Shown in pieces: positions 17,912 through 25,872 of a stretch of DNA of 64,000 nt. The notes beneath the pieces were generated by a model that was given only the letters and a program-made list of their open reading frames with translations, had not been told where the DNA came from and did no database searches. Every line of letters begins with the position of its first letter. Position 1 is the stretch's first letter. The position numbers were made by a program, and so were the translations under genes. Source of the DNA: VXNE01 sp963668365 (GTDB lineage: Bacteria; Pseudomonadota; Gammaproteobacteria; Pseudomonadales; Azotimanducaceae); assembly GCA_963668365.1 (NCBI GenBank), contig OY764266.1, forward strand, positions 4,278,001 to 4,342,000. The letters run 5' to 3'.

Positions 17912-20088
17912 TGCCGCGCCGTATAATCGAGCGAGGGAACGAAGCGGAGAACCCCATCAGCGCAGCCGACGACAAGTCCGCGTGGGAAGTCCGGGCGGCG
18001 CGGGAATTGCGCGGCGCACCGCTTGACGAACTGACCTGGGCGAGCCCGGAAGGCATAGCGGTCAAGCCGCTGTACACGGCGGCCGATCTCGCCGACATCG
18101 GCCACCTGCATTCGATGCCGGGATTCGCGCCGTACGCGCGCGGACCGCGGGCAACGATGTACGCCAATCGACCCTGGACGGTGCGCCAGTACTCCGGTTT
18201 CTCGACCGCCGAGGAGTCCAACGCGTTCTATCGCGCGAACCTCGCCGGCGGACAGAAGGGACTGTCCGTCGCCTTCGACCTAGCTACGCACCGCGGCTAC
18301 GACTCCGACCACCCCCGCGCCGTCGACGACGTCGGCATGGCGGGCGTCGCCGTGGACTCGGTGGAGGACATGAAGATCCTGTTCGGCGGGATCCCGCTCG
18401 ACGACATGTCGGTCTCCATGACCATGAACGGCGCCGTGCTGCCGGTCATGGCCAGCTACATCGTGGCCGCGGACGAACAGGGCGTTTCCCGCCGCGCCCT
18501 CTCCGGCACCATCCAGAACGACATCCTGAAAGAGTTCATGGTGCGCAACACGTATATCTATCCGCCGGCGGAAAGCATGCGTATCGTCGCCGACATCATC
18601 GGCTACTGCGCGGAACACATGCCGCGCTTCAATTCCATTTCCATCTCCGGCTACCACATGCAGGAGGCCGGCGCGACCGCGGTGGAAGAACTGGCGTTCA
18701 CCCTCGCCGACGGCCTCGAATACGTGCGCGCGGCCCTCGGCGCGGGCCAGGACATCGATGCGTTCGCGCCGAGGCTGTCGTTCTTCTTCTGCATCGGCAT
18801 GAACTTTTTCATGGAGATCGCCAAGTTGCGCGCCGCGCGCATCCTGTGGGCAGAGCTGATGGCGCGGTTCGAGCCGCGCAACCCGGCGTCGAGCATGCTG
18901 CGCATGCACTGCCAGACCTCCGGCGTGTCGCTGCAGGCACAGGACCCGTACAACAACGTCGTCAGAACGACGATAGAAGCGCTCGCGGGCGTCCTCGGCG
19001 GCACCCAGAGCCTGCACACCAATTCCTTCGACGAGGCGATCGCGCTGCCGACGCCGTTCTCCGCCCGCATCGCGCGCAACACCCAGACCATCCTCGCGGA
19101 CGAGTCGGAGATCACCCGCGTGGTCGATCCGCTCGGCGGCAGCTACTTCGTCGAGCGCCTGACGCAGGACCTGGCGGATGCCGCCCGCGGCCTGATCGAA
19201 GAGGTCGAACAGTTCGGCGGAATGACCCGGGCCATCGCGGCGGGGATGCCGATGCGGCGCATCGAGGAATCCTCCGCCCGGCGCCAGGCGCGGGTCGAAC
19301 GCGGAGAGGACGTCATCGTCGGCGTGAACAAGTACCCGCCGGAGGATGGCGATGCCGTCGATGCGCGCCTGATCGACAACTCCGAAGTGCGCGCGGCGCA
19401 GATCCGCCGGCTGGCCGAAGTGAAGTCGAAACGCGATCAGGCCGCAGTCGACGCGGCGCTCTCGGAGCTGTCCTCCCTCGCGGAGTCGGGCGGCAACCTG
19501 CTCGCGGGCGCCATCGAGGCCGCGAGCCGGCGCGCGACGGTCGGAGAGATCACGAGCGCGCTGGAGTCCGCGTGGGGACGGCACGAAGCCAGGGTGGCGC
19601 TCGTGCCCGGCGTCTACTCGGAGGCATACGGCGAACACGAGGGCTTCCACGCGGTCCGCGACGAAATACGCGAGTTCGCCGATGTCGAGGGAAGGCCGCC
19701 GCGCATCTTCGTGGTCAAGGTGGGCCAGGACGGCCACGACCGCGGCGCCAAGGCCATCTCCAACGCATTCAACGATCTCGGCTTCGTCGTGGAGATGAGC
19801 CCGCTGTTCCTGTCGCCCGGCGAAGCGGCGGCCCGGGCGGCGGAACTCGGCGTCGATGTGGTCGGCGTCTCCACCCTGGCCGGCGCGCATCGCACCCTCG
19901 TGCCGGAACTCATGGCGGCCCTGGAAGCGAACGCGGTGGAACCCGTCGTCGTCTGCGGCGGCGTGATACCCGAACGCGACCACCGGTTTCTCCACGATTG
20001 CGGCGTGCGCGCGATATACGGGCCCGGCACCGACATCCTTCAAGCCGCGAGCGCGGTTCTCAAGATGATCCCCGGCAGAAACCGATGA
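17911..20088 (+). CDS. Methylmalonyl-CoA mutase (single-subunit)
   Basis: The 725-residue protein combines the acyl-CoA mutase TIM barrel (residues ~20-560; YANRPWTVRQYSGFSTAEESN, AFDLATHRGYDSDHPRA, MHCQTSGVSLQAQDPYNN) with a C-terminal cobalamin-binding domain. The latter has QDGHDRGAKAI, in which His609 is the lower axial ligand of the DxHxxG motif. It isomerises (R)-methylmalonyl-CoA to succinyl-CoA with adenosylcobalamin. Length and fused B12 domain fit the homodimeric or catalytic-subunit type. The ATG at 17911 overlaps the antiporter stop by one base, and the epimerase start overlaps its own stop by four. Confidence 0.95.
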   Translation: MPRRIIERGNEAENPISAADDKSAWEVRAARELRGAPLDELTWASPEGIAVKPLYTAADLADIGHLHSMPGFAPYARGPRATMYANRPWTVRQYSGFSTAEESNAFYRANLAGGQKGLSVAFDLATHRGYDSDHPRAVDDVGMAGVAVDSVEDMKILFGGIPLDDMSVSMTMNGAVLPVMASYIVAADEQGVSRRALSGTIQNDILKEFMVRNTYIYPPAESMRIVADIIGYCAEHMPRFNSISISGYHMQEAGATAVEELAFTLADGLEYVRAALGAGQDIDAFAPRLSFFFCIGMNFFMEIAKLRAARILWAELMARFEPRNPASSMLRMHCQTSGVSLQAQDPYNNVVRTTIEALAGVLGGTQSLHTNSFDEAIALPTPFSARIARNTQTILADESEITRVVDPLGGSYFVERLTQDLADAARGLIEEVEQFGGMTRAIAAGMPMRRIEESSARRQARVERGEDVIVGVNKYPPEDGDAVDARLIDNSEVRAAQIRRLAEVKSKRDQAAVDAALSELSSLAESGGNLLAGAIEAASRRATVGEITSALESAWGRHEARVALVPGVYSEAYGEHEGFHAVRDEIREFADVEGRPPRIFVVKVGQDGHDRGAKAISNAFNDLGFVVEMSPLFLSPGEAAARAAELGVDVVGVSTLAGAHRTLVPELMAALEANAVEPVVVCGGVIPERDHRFLHDCGVRAIYGPGTDILQAASAVLKMIPGRNR

Positions 20089-20495
20089 TCGGGAGACTCA
20101 ACCACGTCGCCATCGCGGTGCCGGACCTCGACGCGGCGGCGGCGCTTTATCGAGACACGCTCGGGGCCGCGGTTTCGCCGCCGGAGCCGTTGCCCGAGCA
20201 CGGCGTGACCACCGTCTTCGTGGAACTGCCGAACAGCAAGGTCGAACTCATCCACCCGCTGGGCGAAGCATCCCCCATCGCCGGATTCCTGGAACGCAAT
20301 CCCAGGGGCGGGATACACCATCTCTGCTACGAGGTGCGGGACATTCGCGCCGCCGTCGACGCGATGAAGGCCCAGGGCATGACGGTGATCGGCGACGGCG
20401 AACCGAGCATCGGCGCCCACGGCCTGCCGGTGGTTTTCCTGCATCCCGGGGACTTCTGCGGCACCCTGATCGAACTTGAAGAGGCGAGCGCGTGA
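20085..20495 (+). CDS. mce: Methylmalonyl-CoA epimerase
   Basis: The 136-residue vicinal-oxygen-chelate protein interconverts (S)- and (R)-methylmalonyl-CoA, linking propionyl-CoA carboxylase to the mutase. Metal ligands expected for the family are visible: His7 in LNHVAIAVPDL, His78/His79 in GGIHHLCYEV, and Glu130 in GTLIELEE. FVELPNSKVELIHPL carries the usual catalytic acid region. It overlaps the mutase upstream by ATGA and the carboxyltransferase downstream by GTGA, so all three are translationally coupled. Length is typical for the family. Confidence 0.95.
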   Translation: MIGRLNHVAIAVPDLDAAAALYRDTLGAAVSPPEPLPEHGVTTVFVELPNSKVELIHPLGEASPIAGFLERNPRGGIHHLCYEVRDIRAAVDAMKAQGMTVIGDGEPSIGAHGLPVVFLHPGDFCGTLIELEEASA

Positions 20496-22192
20496 GCAAG
20501 CCGTTCGAAAAGCTCGTGCCCATACTCGCCGAGCCGCTTGGCGACGGCACCGCCGAAGCACAGGGAACGGAGTACGAGCAGTCGCTGCAGGATGCGCGCG
20601 ACCTGCAGCGGAAGCCCTTCCGGGCCGGCGGCTACCGGAACATTTCGCGCCAGCACGCCAAGGGGCGCATGACCGTGTGGGAACGCATCCGCCTCCTCGC
20701 CGACGACGAGCCCATGGTCCTGTTCCAGAACTGGGGTCCGTACCTCGACGGCGCCTCTCTCGTCACCGCCCTGATCAAGGCCGACGGGCGCGACGTCGCC
20801 GTCTACGGCCACGACTTCACCAGTCGCGCGGGTTCCATGGACGCCACCAACGGCAGGAAGCTGGCCTCGCTATACCAGTTGGCCGCGAAACAGGGCATAC
20901 CGCTCGTGGGCCTGAACGACAGCGCCGGCGCGTTCGTTCCCGCCGGCGTCGGCGGACTCGACGGCTACGCCGAGGCGTTCACCGCATTGCGCAGGATCAG
21001 CGGCATCGTGCCGAGCATCATGTGCATGTTCGGCTTCAACGCCGGCGGCGGCTCCTACCTGCCGCGGCAGGGAAGCTTCGTCATCCAGCCGAACGACACG
21101 TTCTTCGGACTGACGGGCGTCGGTGTCGTGAAGGAAGTCCTGGGCGAAGACGTGACGCCGGACGAACTCGGCGGCCCCGGCGTGCACGGCGCCTCGGGCG
21201 TGGCGGACTTCACCGTGGCGGACGAGACCGCGGCACTGGAACTGGCGCTGCGCCTGCTCACCTGGCTGCCGGACAACAACCGATCAAGCGCGCCGTTTGT
21301 CGCCGCCAGCGATCCGGTGGACCGCGATACCGATCTCGACACCCTGTTCCGGACGGCTTTCAACTCGCCCACCGGTTTCAACACGCCGTTCGACATCCGG
21401 CTCGTGATCCAGGAAGTGTGCGACCAGGGCGACTTTTTCGAGGTCCAGCCCGGCCGCGCGCGCGGCATGGTGACGGCGTTCGGTCGCCTCGGCGGACACG
21501 TGGCGGGATTCGTCGCCAACAACAGCGCCTTCTCCACCGGCTTCATAGACGTGGACGCCGCCTACAAGGCCGCGCGGTTCATCCGTTTCTGCAACCTCTA
21601 CAACATCCCCGTCGCGTTCATGGAGGACACCACCGGATTCCTGCCCGGCACGGACCAGGAACGCCGCGGCGTCGTGCAGGCCGGGCGCGCCATGCTCGAC
21701 GCCATCGTCGACCTGCGCACGCCGCGCATCCTCGTGCTGGTGCGCAACGCCTTCGGCGGCGCCTATGCCTCGTTCAACAACTACGCCACCGGCGCCGACT
21801 TCGTGTTCGCGCTGCCGACGACGCGCGTCGCCGTCATGGGACCCGCCGGCCGCGAGTTCGTCTACAAGGACGAGCTGAGGGCCCTGACGCGCGAGCGCCA
21901 GGCCCGGTTCGCCGCCGCCGCCGCCGAACATGTCGCCGCGGGCAAGGCGCGATCCGCAGCGAACCGCGCCGCGGAACAGGAAGCGTCGCGCTGGTTCGCC
22001 GCCGAGGATGCCAAGCTGATCGAGCGGTATGAACGCGACCTCATGAATCCTCGGGAGGCGCTCGCGCTCGGCTCCATATCCCAGATTGTCATGCCCGCGG
22101 ACCTGCGCCGGCTGCTGACCGATTCGATGGACTTTTGCATGCGGCACTACAGCCCGGGTCCGATGGCCGGACCGCAGAGGGAATTCCACTGA
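20492..22192 (+). CDS. Acyl-CoA (propionyl-CoA) carboxylase carboxyltransferase subunit
   Basis: The 566-residue carboxyltransferase transfers CO2 from carboxybiotin to the alpha-carbon of an acyl-CoA. Crotonase-fold halves are visible: GLNDSAGAFVPAGVGGLDGYAE and GFNAGGGSYLP in the first, and AFMEDTTGFLPGTDQE plus RNAFGGAYASFNNYATGAD in the second, with the oxyanion-hole glycine pairs expected for PccB-like subunits. It starts with GTG inside the epimerase stop (GTGA) and its own stop overlaps the biotin carboxylase start by one base. Propionyl-CoA is the obvious substrate given mutase and epimerase next door. Tight overlaps suggest stoichiometric synthesis with the biotin subunit. Confidence 0.9.
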   Translation: MSKPFEKLVPILAEPLGDGTAEAQGTEYEQSLQDARDLQRKPFRAGGYRNISRQHAKGRMTVWERIRLLADDEPMVLFQNWGPYLDGASLVTALIKADGRDVAVYGHDFTSRAGSMDATNGRKLASLYQLAAKQGIPLVGLNDSAGAFVPAGVGGLDGYAEAFTALRRISGIVPSIMCMFGFNAGGGSYLPRQGSFVIQPNDTFFGLTGVGVVKEVLGEDVTPDELGGPGVHGASGVADFTVADETAALELALRLLTWLPDNNRSSAPFVAASDPVDRDTDLDTLFRTAFNSPTGFNTPFDIRLVIQEVCDQGDFFEVQPGRARGMVTAFGRLGGHVAGFVANNSAFSTGFIDVDAAYKAARFIRFCNLYNIPVAFMEDTTGFLPGTDQERRGVVQAGRAMLDAIVDLRTPRILVLVRNAFGGAYASFNNYATGADFVFALPTTRVAVMGPAGREFVYKDELRALTRERQARFAAAAAEHVAAGKARSAANRAAEQEASRWFAAEDAKLIERYERDLMNPREALALGSISQIVMPADLRRLLTDSMDFCMRHYSPGPMAGPQREFH

Positions 22193-25065
22193 TGCGCCCC
22201 GGGGAAACGCGCCCGACCACCCGCCCCGGGGAGGAATCCGCGTGGTTGGGGACCTTCGACTGCACCGACCTCAAACCGCTGATCATCTGTCGCGGTCCGG
22301 TGCGCAAGGAGGCAATGGACGTCTTCGAAGCGATGGGCATCACGGGCCACGGCATCCTGCTTTCGGACAAGGATGCCGTGGCCCATCCGAACGCACGGGC
22401 ACCGGAACTCAGAACCATGCGGAATCGGCAGGCGGCGCACCGTGTCGGCGACTACACGGGAGCGGACGGCGAGGAGCGCGAGGCGCGCATCGCCGAGATC
22501 GTCGGCATCGCCCGCGAGCACGGCTACAACGCCGTGTTCGCCGGCTACGGCTTCATGGCCGAGGACGAGGCGCTGGTCGAAGCCCTCGAAGCGGCAGAGC
22601 TCGTCTTTATCGGACCCGGCTCCGCCACCGTGCGCGCCGCCGGTCGCAAGGATGCCGCGAAGCGGACGGCCCTCGCGCATTCGATCAGCGTGACGCCGGG
22701 GGTCGACAACGTCACCTCTCTCGCCCTGCTGGCAAAGTGCGGCAATCGCGCGGGACTAGAGCGGCTGGCGAGGGAGAACGGGCTGACGCCGCCGGGGGAC
22801 GACTCCGATGAGGGAGTTGTCGCCGACGCGTTGTTGACCGAAGCCGCCCGGCAAGGCGTCGAACTCGTCACCGACGACGAAGTGCTCGATGTGGTCCGCC
22901 AGCAGGCCCGCGCCCTGCTCGAGCGCTTTCCCGACCGGCGCCTGCGCCTCAAGGCGACCGGCGGCGGCGGCGGCAAGGGACAGCGCGTGCTGCGCGCCCC
23001 GGCCCACTACGAGGCCGATAGCCTGGATGCGCGTCTCGACGCGGCGGCGGCGGACGCGGCGGCGGCGGCGCGGGAGATATGGACCGAGATCGCCGCGGCG
23101 GACAGGAACGTACTGATCGAACTCAACGTCGATGCGAACCGGCACCTGGAGGTGCAGGTGATCGGCAACGGCGACTGGTGCCTGGCCCTGGGGCTGCGCG
23201 ACTGCTCGGCGCAGATGCACGAACAGAAGCTCGTCGAGGCATCCGTCACCTCCGAGTCCCTGCAACGCGAGATCGCCGCGACAGGCGAACGCGAAACCGC
23301 GCGCGCCCTGGCAGCGGACTTGAGGATTCTCACCGAGATGGAAGACGAGGCGGAACGCTTCGGCCGCGCGGTGGGCCTCGACTCGGTGTCCACCTTCGAG
23401 TGCATCGTGGACGGCGAAGACCACTACTTCATGGAGATGAACACGCGCATCCAGGTGGAGCACCGCGTCACCGAGCTCTGCTACGCCCTCGAGTTCGTCG
23501 ACCCGGGCGACGCTGACAGCGTGTTGCGGGTCGAGTCGCTGATCGAGGCCATGGCGCTGGTTGCGCGCCACGGCGAAAGGCTTCCCAGGCCGCGGCGGGT
23601 CCGGCTCCACGGCGACGCGCTGGAAGTGCGCCTGAACGCCACCGATCCGGCGCTGCGTCCCGCCGCGGGGGGGTTGATCGAGTCCTGGTCCCCCGGCATC
23701 CCGGGCGAGATTCGCGACGACCAGGGCATCTGCGAGCGCAACCCCGACACCGGCCAGTTCGCGCCCTACTACCTGGCCGGCGCCTACGACAGCAATATCG
23801 CGCTGCTCCTCACCACCGGCGAGACGCGCGAAGAGACCTGGCGCAACATGCTCGAAGCGCTGCGGCGCATGCGCATCAAGGGCGCCGATCTCCAGACCAA
23901 CCGCGACTTCCACTACGGACTGCTGAACTGGCTGGTCGCGCAACATCCGCGCGCGAAGATCGAGACGCGCTTCGTGCAGGCGTACCTGGCCGCCGTCGGC
24001 CGCCTGTTCGACGCCGCCCGGGCTGTCGACCTGGAGCTTGCCTTCGATGCCGTGAAGTCGGGCGCGAGGGAACGCGTCATCGGCGAGGCCGGATCTGGCG
24101 GCGAGCGCGACGGAGAAGTCGAGGCTGTGGGCGCAGGGTACGACCGCGCGATGGATCTGAAGTCGACGCTGATCCTGCGGCCGCTGCAGCGCGTATTCGC
24201 CAATCCCCACATGCTCGCGGGCTGGATCGCCGCCAGCGCCGACTACTTCGAGACCGACGAGGGCAGCGGCGGGCCGCGCTGGCGCGCCAGTCCCGCGGAA
24301 GCGCTCGCCGCGCTCTACCGATACCTCGCCATGGACGAGGAAGAAGGGCCGGCGGCCGAGGCGATCTGGGACCATGACCGCGAACTGCTCGACGCCGCAC
24401 GGGCGCACTTTGCGCGGCTGCGGGCGGGACTCGGCGCGACGGACTTCGCCGATCTCAACCGGCTGTTGCGCGAACCCCACTGTCCCGCCGGAGCGCCGCG
24501 GGCCATCGCCGAAGCGTGGGACACGGCGCGCGCGGAGCACGCAGGCTTCAACCACGGTCTGCAACTGCTCATGCTGCCGCAACTCATCGCGCGGGAGAGC
24601 GGTTTCGGCCAGGTCAGGGTGGCCCCCGACCTCACGGTCGCACTGCCGGAAGAACTCCACTCGCCGGACGTGCCGGCCGCAGCGCGCAGGATTCTCTCTC
24701 CTCCGCCGACCGCGCCGGACGATGAAATCGTGGCGGAGATCGGCGGCATGTTCCATTCGCGGGAAGCGCCGGGCATGGCGCCATACCTGGAGCCGGGCAC
24801 GCGCTTCGAGGTCGGCGACACGCTCTACATCATCGAGGTGATGAAGATGTTCACCAAGGTGCGCGCTACATTCTCCGGCACCGTGGACGAGTGCGCGCTG
24901 GCGGACCGGGACGGCGCCGTCGTGCGCCAGGGCGACCTGCTGTTCAGGGTAACGCCGGACGAGCGGGCGGAAGCGATCGACGAGGACGCGGCTCGCCGCA
25001 ACGCCGTCGAGAACACGAGGCGCCTCGCGCGGGCCTGCGCCGGGAGTTTCGCCGGCCTGCCCTGA
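22192..25065 (+). CDS. Acyl-CoA carboxylase biotin carboxylase with biotin-carrier domain
   Basis: The 957-residue protein has an N-terminal pre-ATP-grasp domain, an ATP-grasp with the glycine-rich lid (LKATGGGGGKGQ), MEMNTRIQVEHRVTE of the biotin carboxylase active site near residue 410-425, a long C-terminal extension, and a biotinyl domain with EVMKMF. Lys885 is the expected biotin attachment site, about 72 residues from the end. It carboxylates its own biotin for the neighbouring carboxyltransferase. It is much longer than usual PccA (~670 residues). About 80 extra residues separate the pre-lid region from the glycine-rich loop, and ~350 residues lie between the carboxylase core and the biotinyl domain. 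It is the last gene of the operon. Confidence 0.9.
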   Translation: MRPGETRPTTRPGEESAWLGTFDCTDLKPLIICRGPVRKEAMDVFEAMGITGHGILLSDKDAVAHPNARAPELRTMRNRQAAHRVGDYTGADGEEREARIAEIVGIAREHGYNAVFAGYGFMAEDEALVEALEAAELVFIGPGSATVRAAGRKDAAKRTALAHSISVTPGVDNVTSLALLAKCGNRAGLERLARENGLTPPGDDSDEGVVADALLTEAARQGVELVTDDEVLDVVRQQARALLERFPDRRLRLKATGGGGGKGQRVLRAPAHYEADSLDARLDAAAADAAAAAREIWTEIAAADRNVLIELNVDANRHLEVQVIGNGDWCLALGLRDCSAQMHEQKLVEASVTSESLQREIAATGERETARALAADLRILTEMEDEAERFGRAVGLDSVSTFECIVDGEDHYFMEMNTRIQVEHRVTELCYALEFVDPGDADSVLRVESLIEAMALVARHGERLPRPRRVRLHGDALEVRLNATDPALRPAAGGLIESWSPGIPGEIRDDQGICERNPDTGQFAPYYLAGAYDSNIALLLTTGETREETWRNMLEALRRMRIKGADLQTNRDFHYGLLNWLVAQHPRAKIETRFVQAYLAAVGRLFDAARAVDLELAFDAVKSGARERVIGEAGSGGERDGEVEAVGAGYDRAMDLKSTLILRPLQRVFANPHMLAGWIAASADYFETDEGSGGPRWRASPAEALAALYRYLAMDEEEGPAAEAIWDHDRELLDAARAHFARLRAGLGATDFADLNRLLREPHCPAGAPRAIAEAWDTARAEHAGFNHGLQLLMLPQLIARESGFGQVRVAPDLTVALPEELHSPDVPAAARRILSPPPTAPDDEIVAEIGGMFHSREAPGMAPYLEPGTRFEVGDTLYIIEVMKMFTKVRATFSGTVDECALADRDGAVVRQGDLLFRVTPDERAEAIDEDAARRNAVENTRRLARACAGSFAGLP

Positions 25066-25098
25066 TCGCCGCGCTCGCGGTCCCCGGCGGCGGACCGG

Positions 25099-25872
25099 CT
25101 AGCCGATGAAGACTTCCGCCAACGCGATGCCGGACTCCCCCGCCACGGCGTACAACAGGAACACGCGGTCTCCCTCGACGTATACCGCGGGATCGCGAAG
25201 CTGGTTGACCGAACCGTAGACGGGACCCCGCAAAGACCGTTCGACCGGCGCCCCGGCACCCTCCCAGGAGCGCTCCGGCCGCAGTAGTTCCCTGCTTTCG
25301 GTCTCCTTCCAGCGCGTCCAGTCTCCCGCCAGGCGCACGACACTCAACAGGATCCGCTCCGGCGCGTCTCCGACCTGCGTCCAGAACACGTACAGCGCGT
25401 TCCCCCGCTTCAGCAGTGCGGCGTGGCGCATGTCGGAATTGAACAGCAGCGGACCCTCCTCGAAGCCGGTGAATCCATCCCGGGAGCGGTAGAACCTGCC
25501 CGGCATCGCCATCGCATACGTCATGCCGTCATGCTGGAACATGCGCATGTAAGACCTGCCGAGCACTTCCGGCTGCGCCGCGAAGCGAATCCCGTCGCGC
25601 GACGTCGCAACGCGGCTGACCTGGTATTCCGGACCTTCGAGGCCGTGGAAATACATCACGATCAACCTCGCATCGTGGTCGACATGCACGTCGGGCGACG
25701 CGATGTGGGGCGTGGTCGCTTCGCGCAGCGGATCCAGACCGCCAGGCGTCCTCGCAACCAATTGGCGGCGCATCGCCGGAGGCACCTCTGGAGGCGCGGC
25801 GGGAAAGTGCGATTCGTGGAGTTGCAGGCTACCCCTGCCCGTGCCCCACAAGTGTTCGCTGGACTCTGTCAT
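25099..25872 (-). pseudogene. Beta-propeller glycosidase-like protein, 5' end replaced by IS
   Basis: The frame encodes 257 residues of a five-bladed-propeller-like protein (glycoside hydrolase family 43/32-like). Motifs include ASPDVHVDHDARLIVMYFHG, YQVSRVATSRDG, RFYRSRDGF, ALYVFWTQVGD and INQLRDPA-like VNQLRDPAVYVEGD. The first ~15 codons (through LWGTGRG) derive from the inverted repeat of the adjacent insertion element. Native sequence begins at about position 25826, so an N-terminal piece of perhaps 80-100 residues is missing. The gene is probably inactive, or at best makes a shortened protein from an IS-supplied ATG. Its function before interruption is not known. Confidence 0.65.

Noticed and set aside
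22756..24756. A 666-residue open frame on the minus strand opposite the biotin carboxylase
   Set aside because: It is antisense to a clear carboxylase gene, its composition is typical of a GC-rich shadow, and it has no recognisable motifs. The 662-residue plus-strand frame opposite dikinase 3 (44666-46654) was rejected for the same reason.
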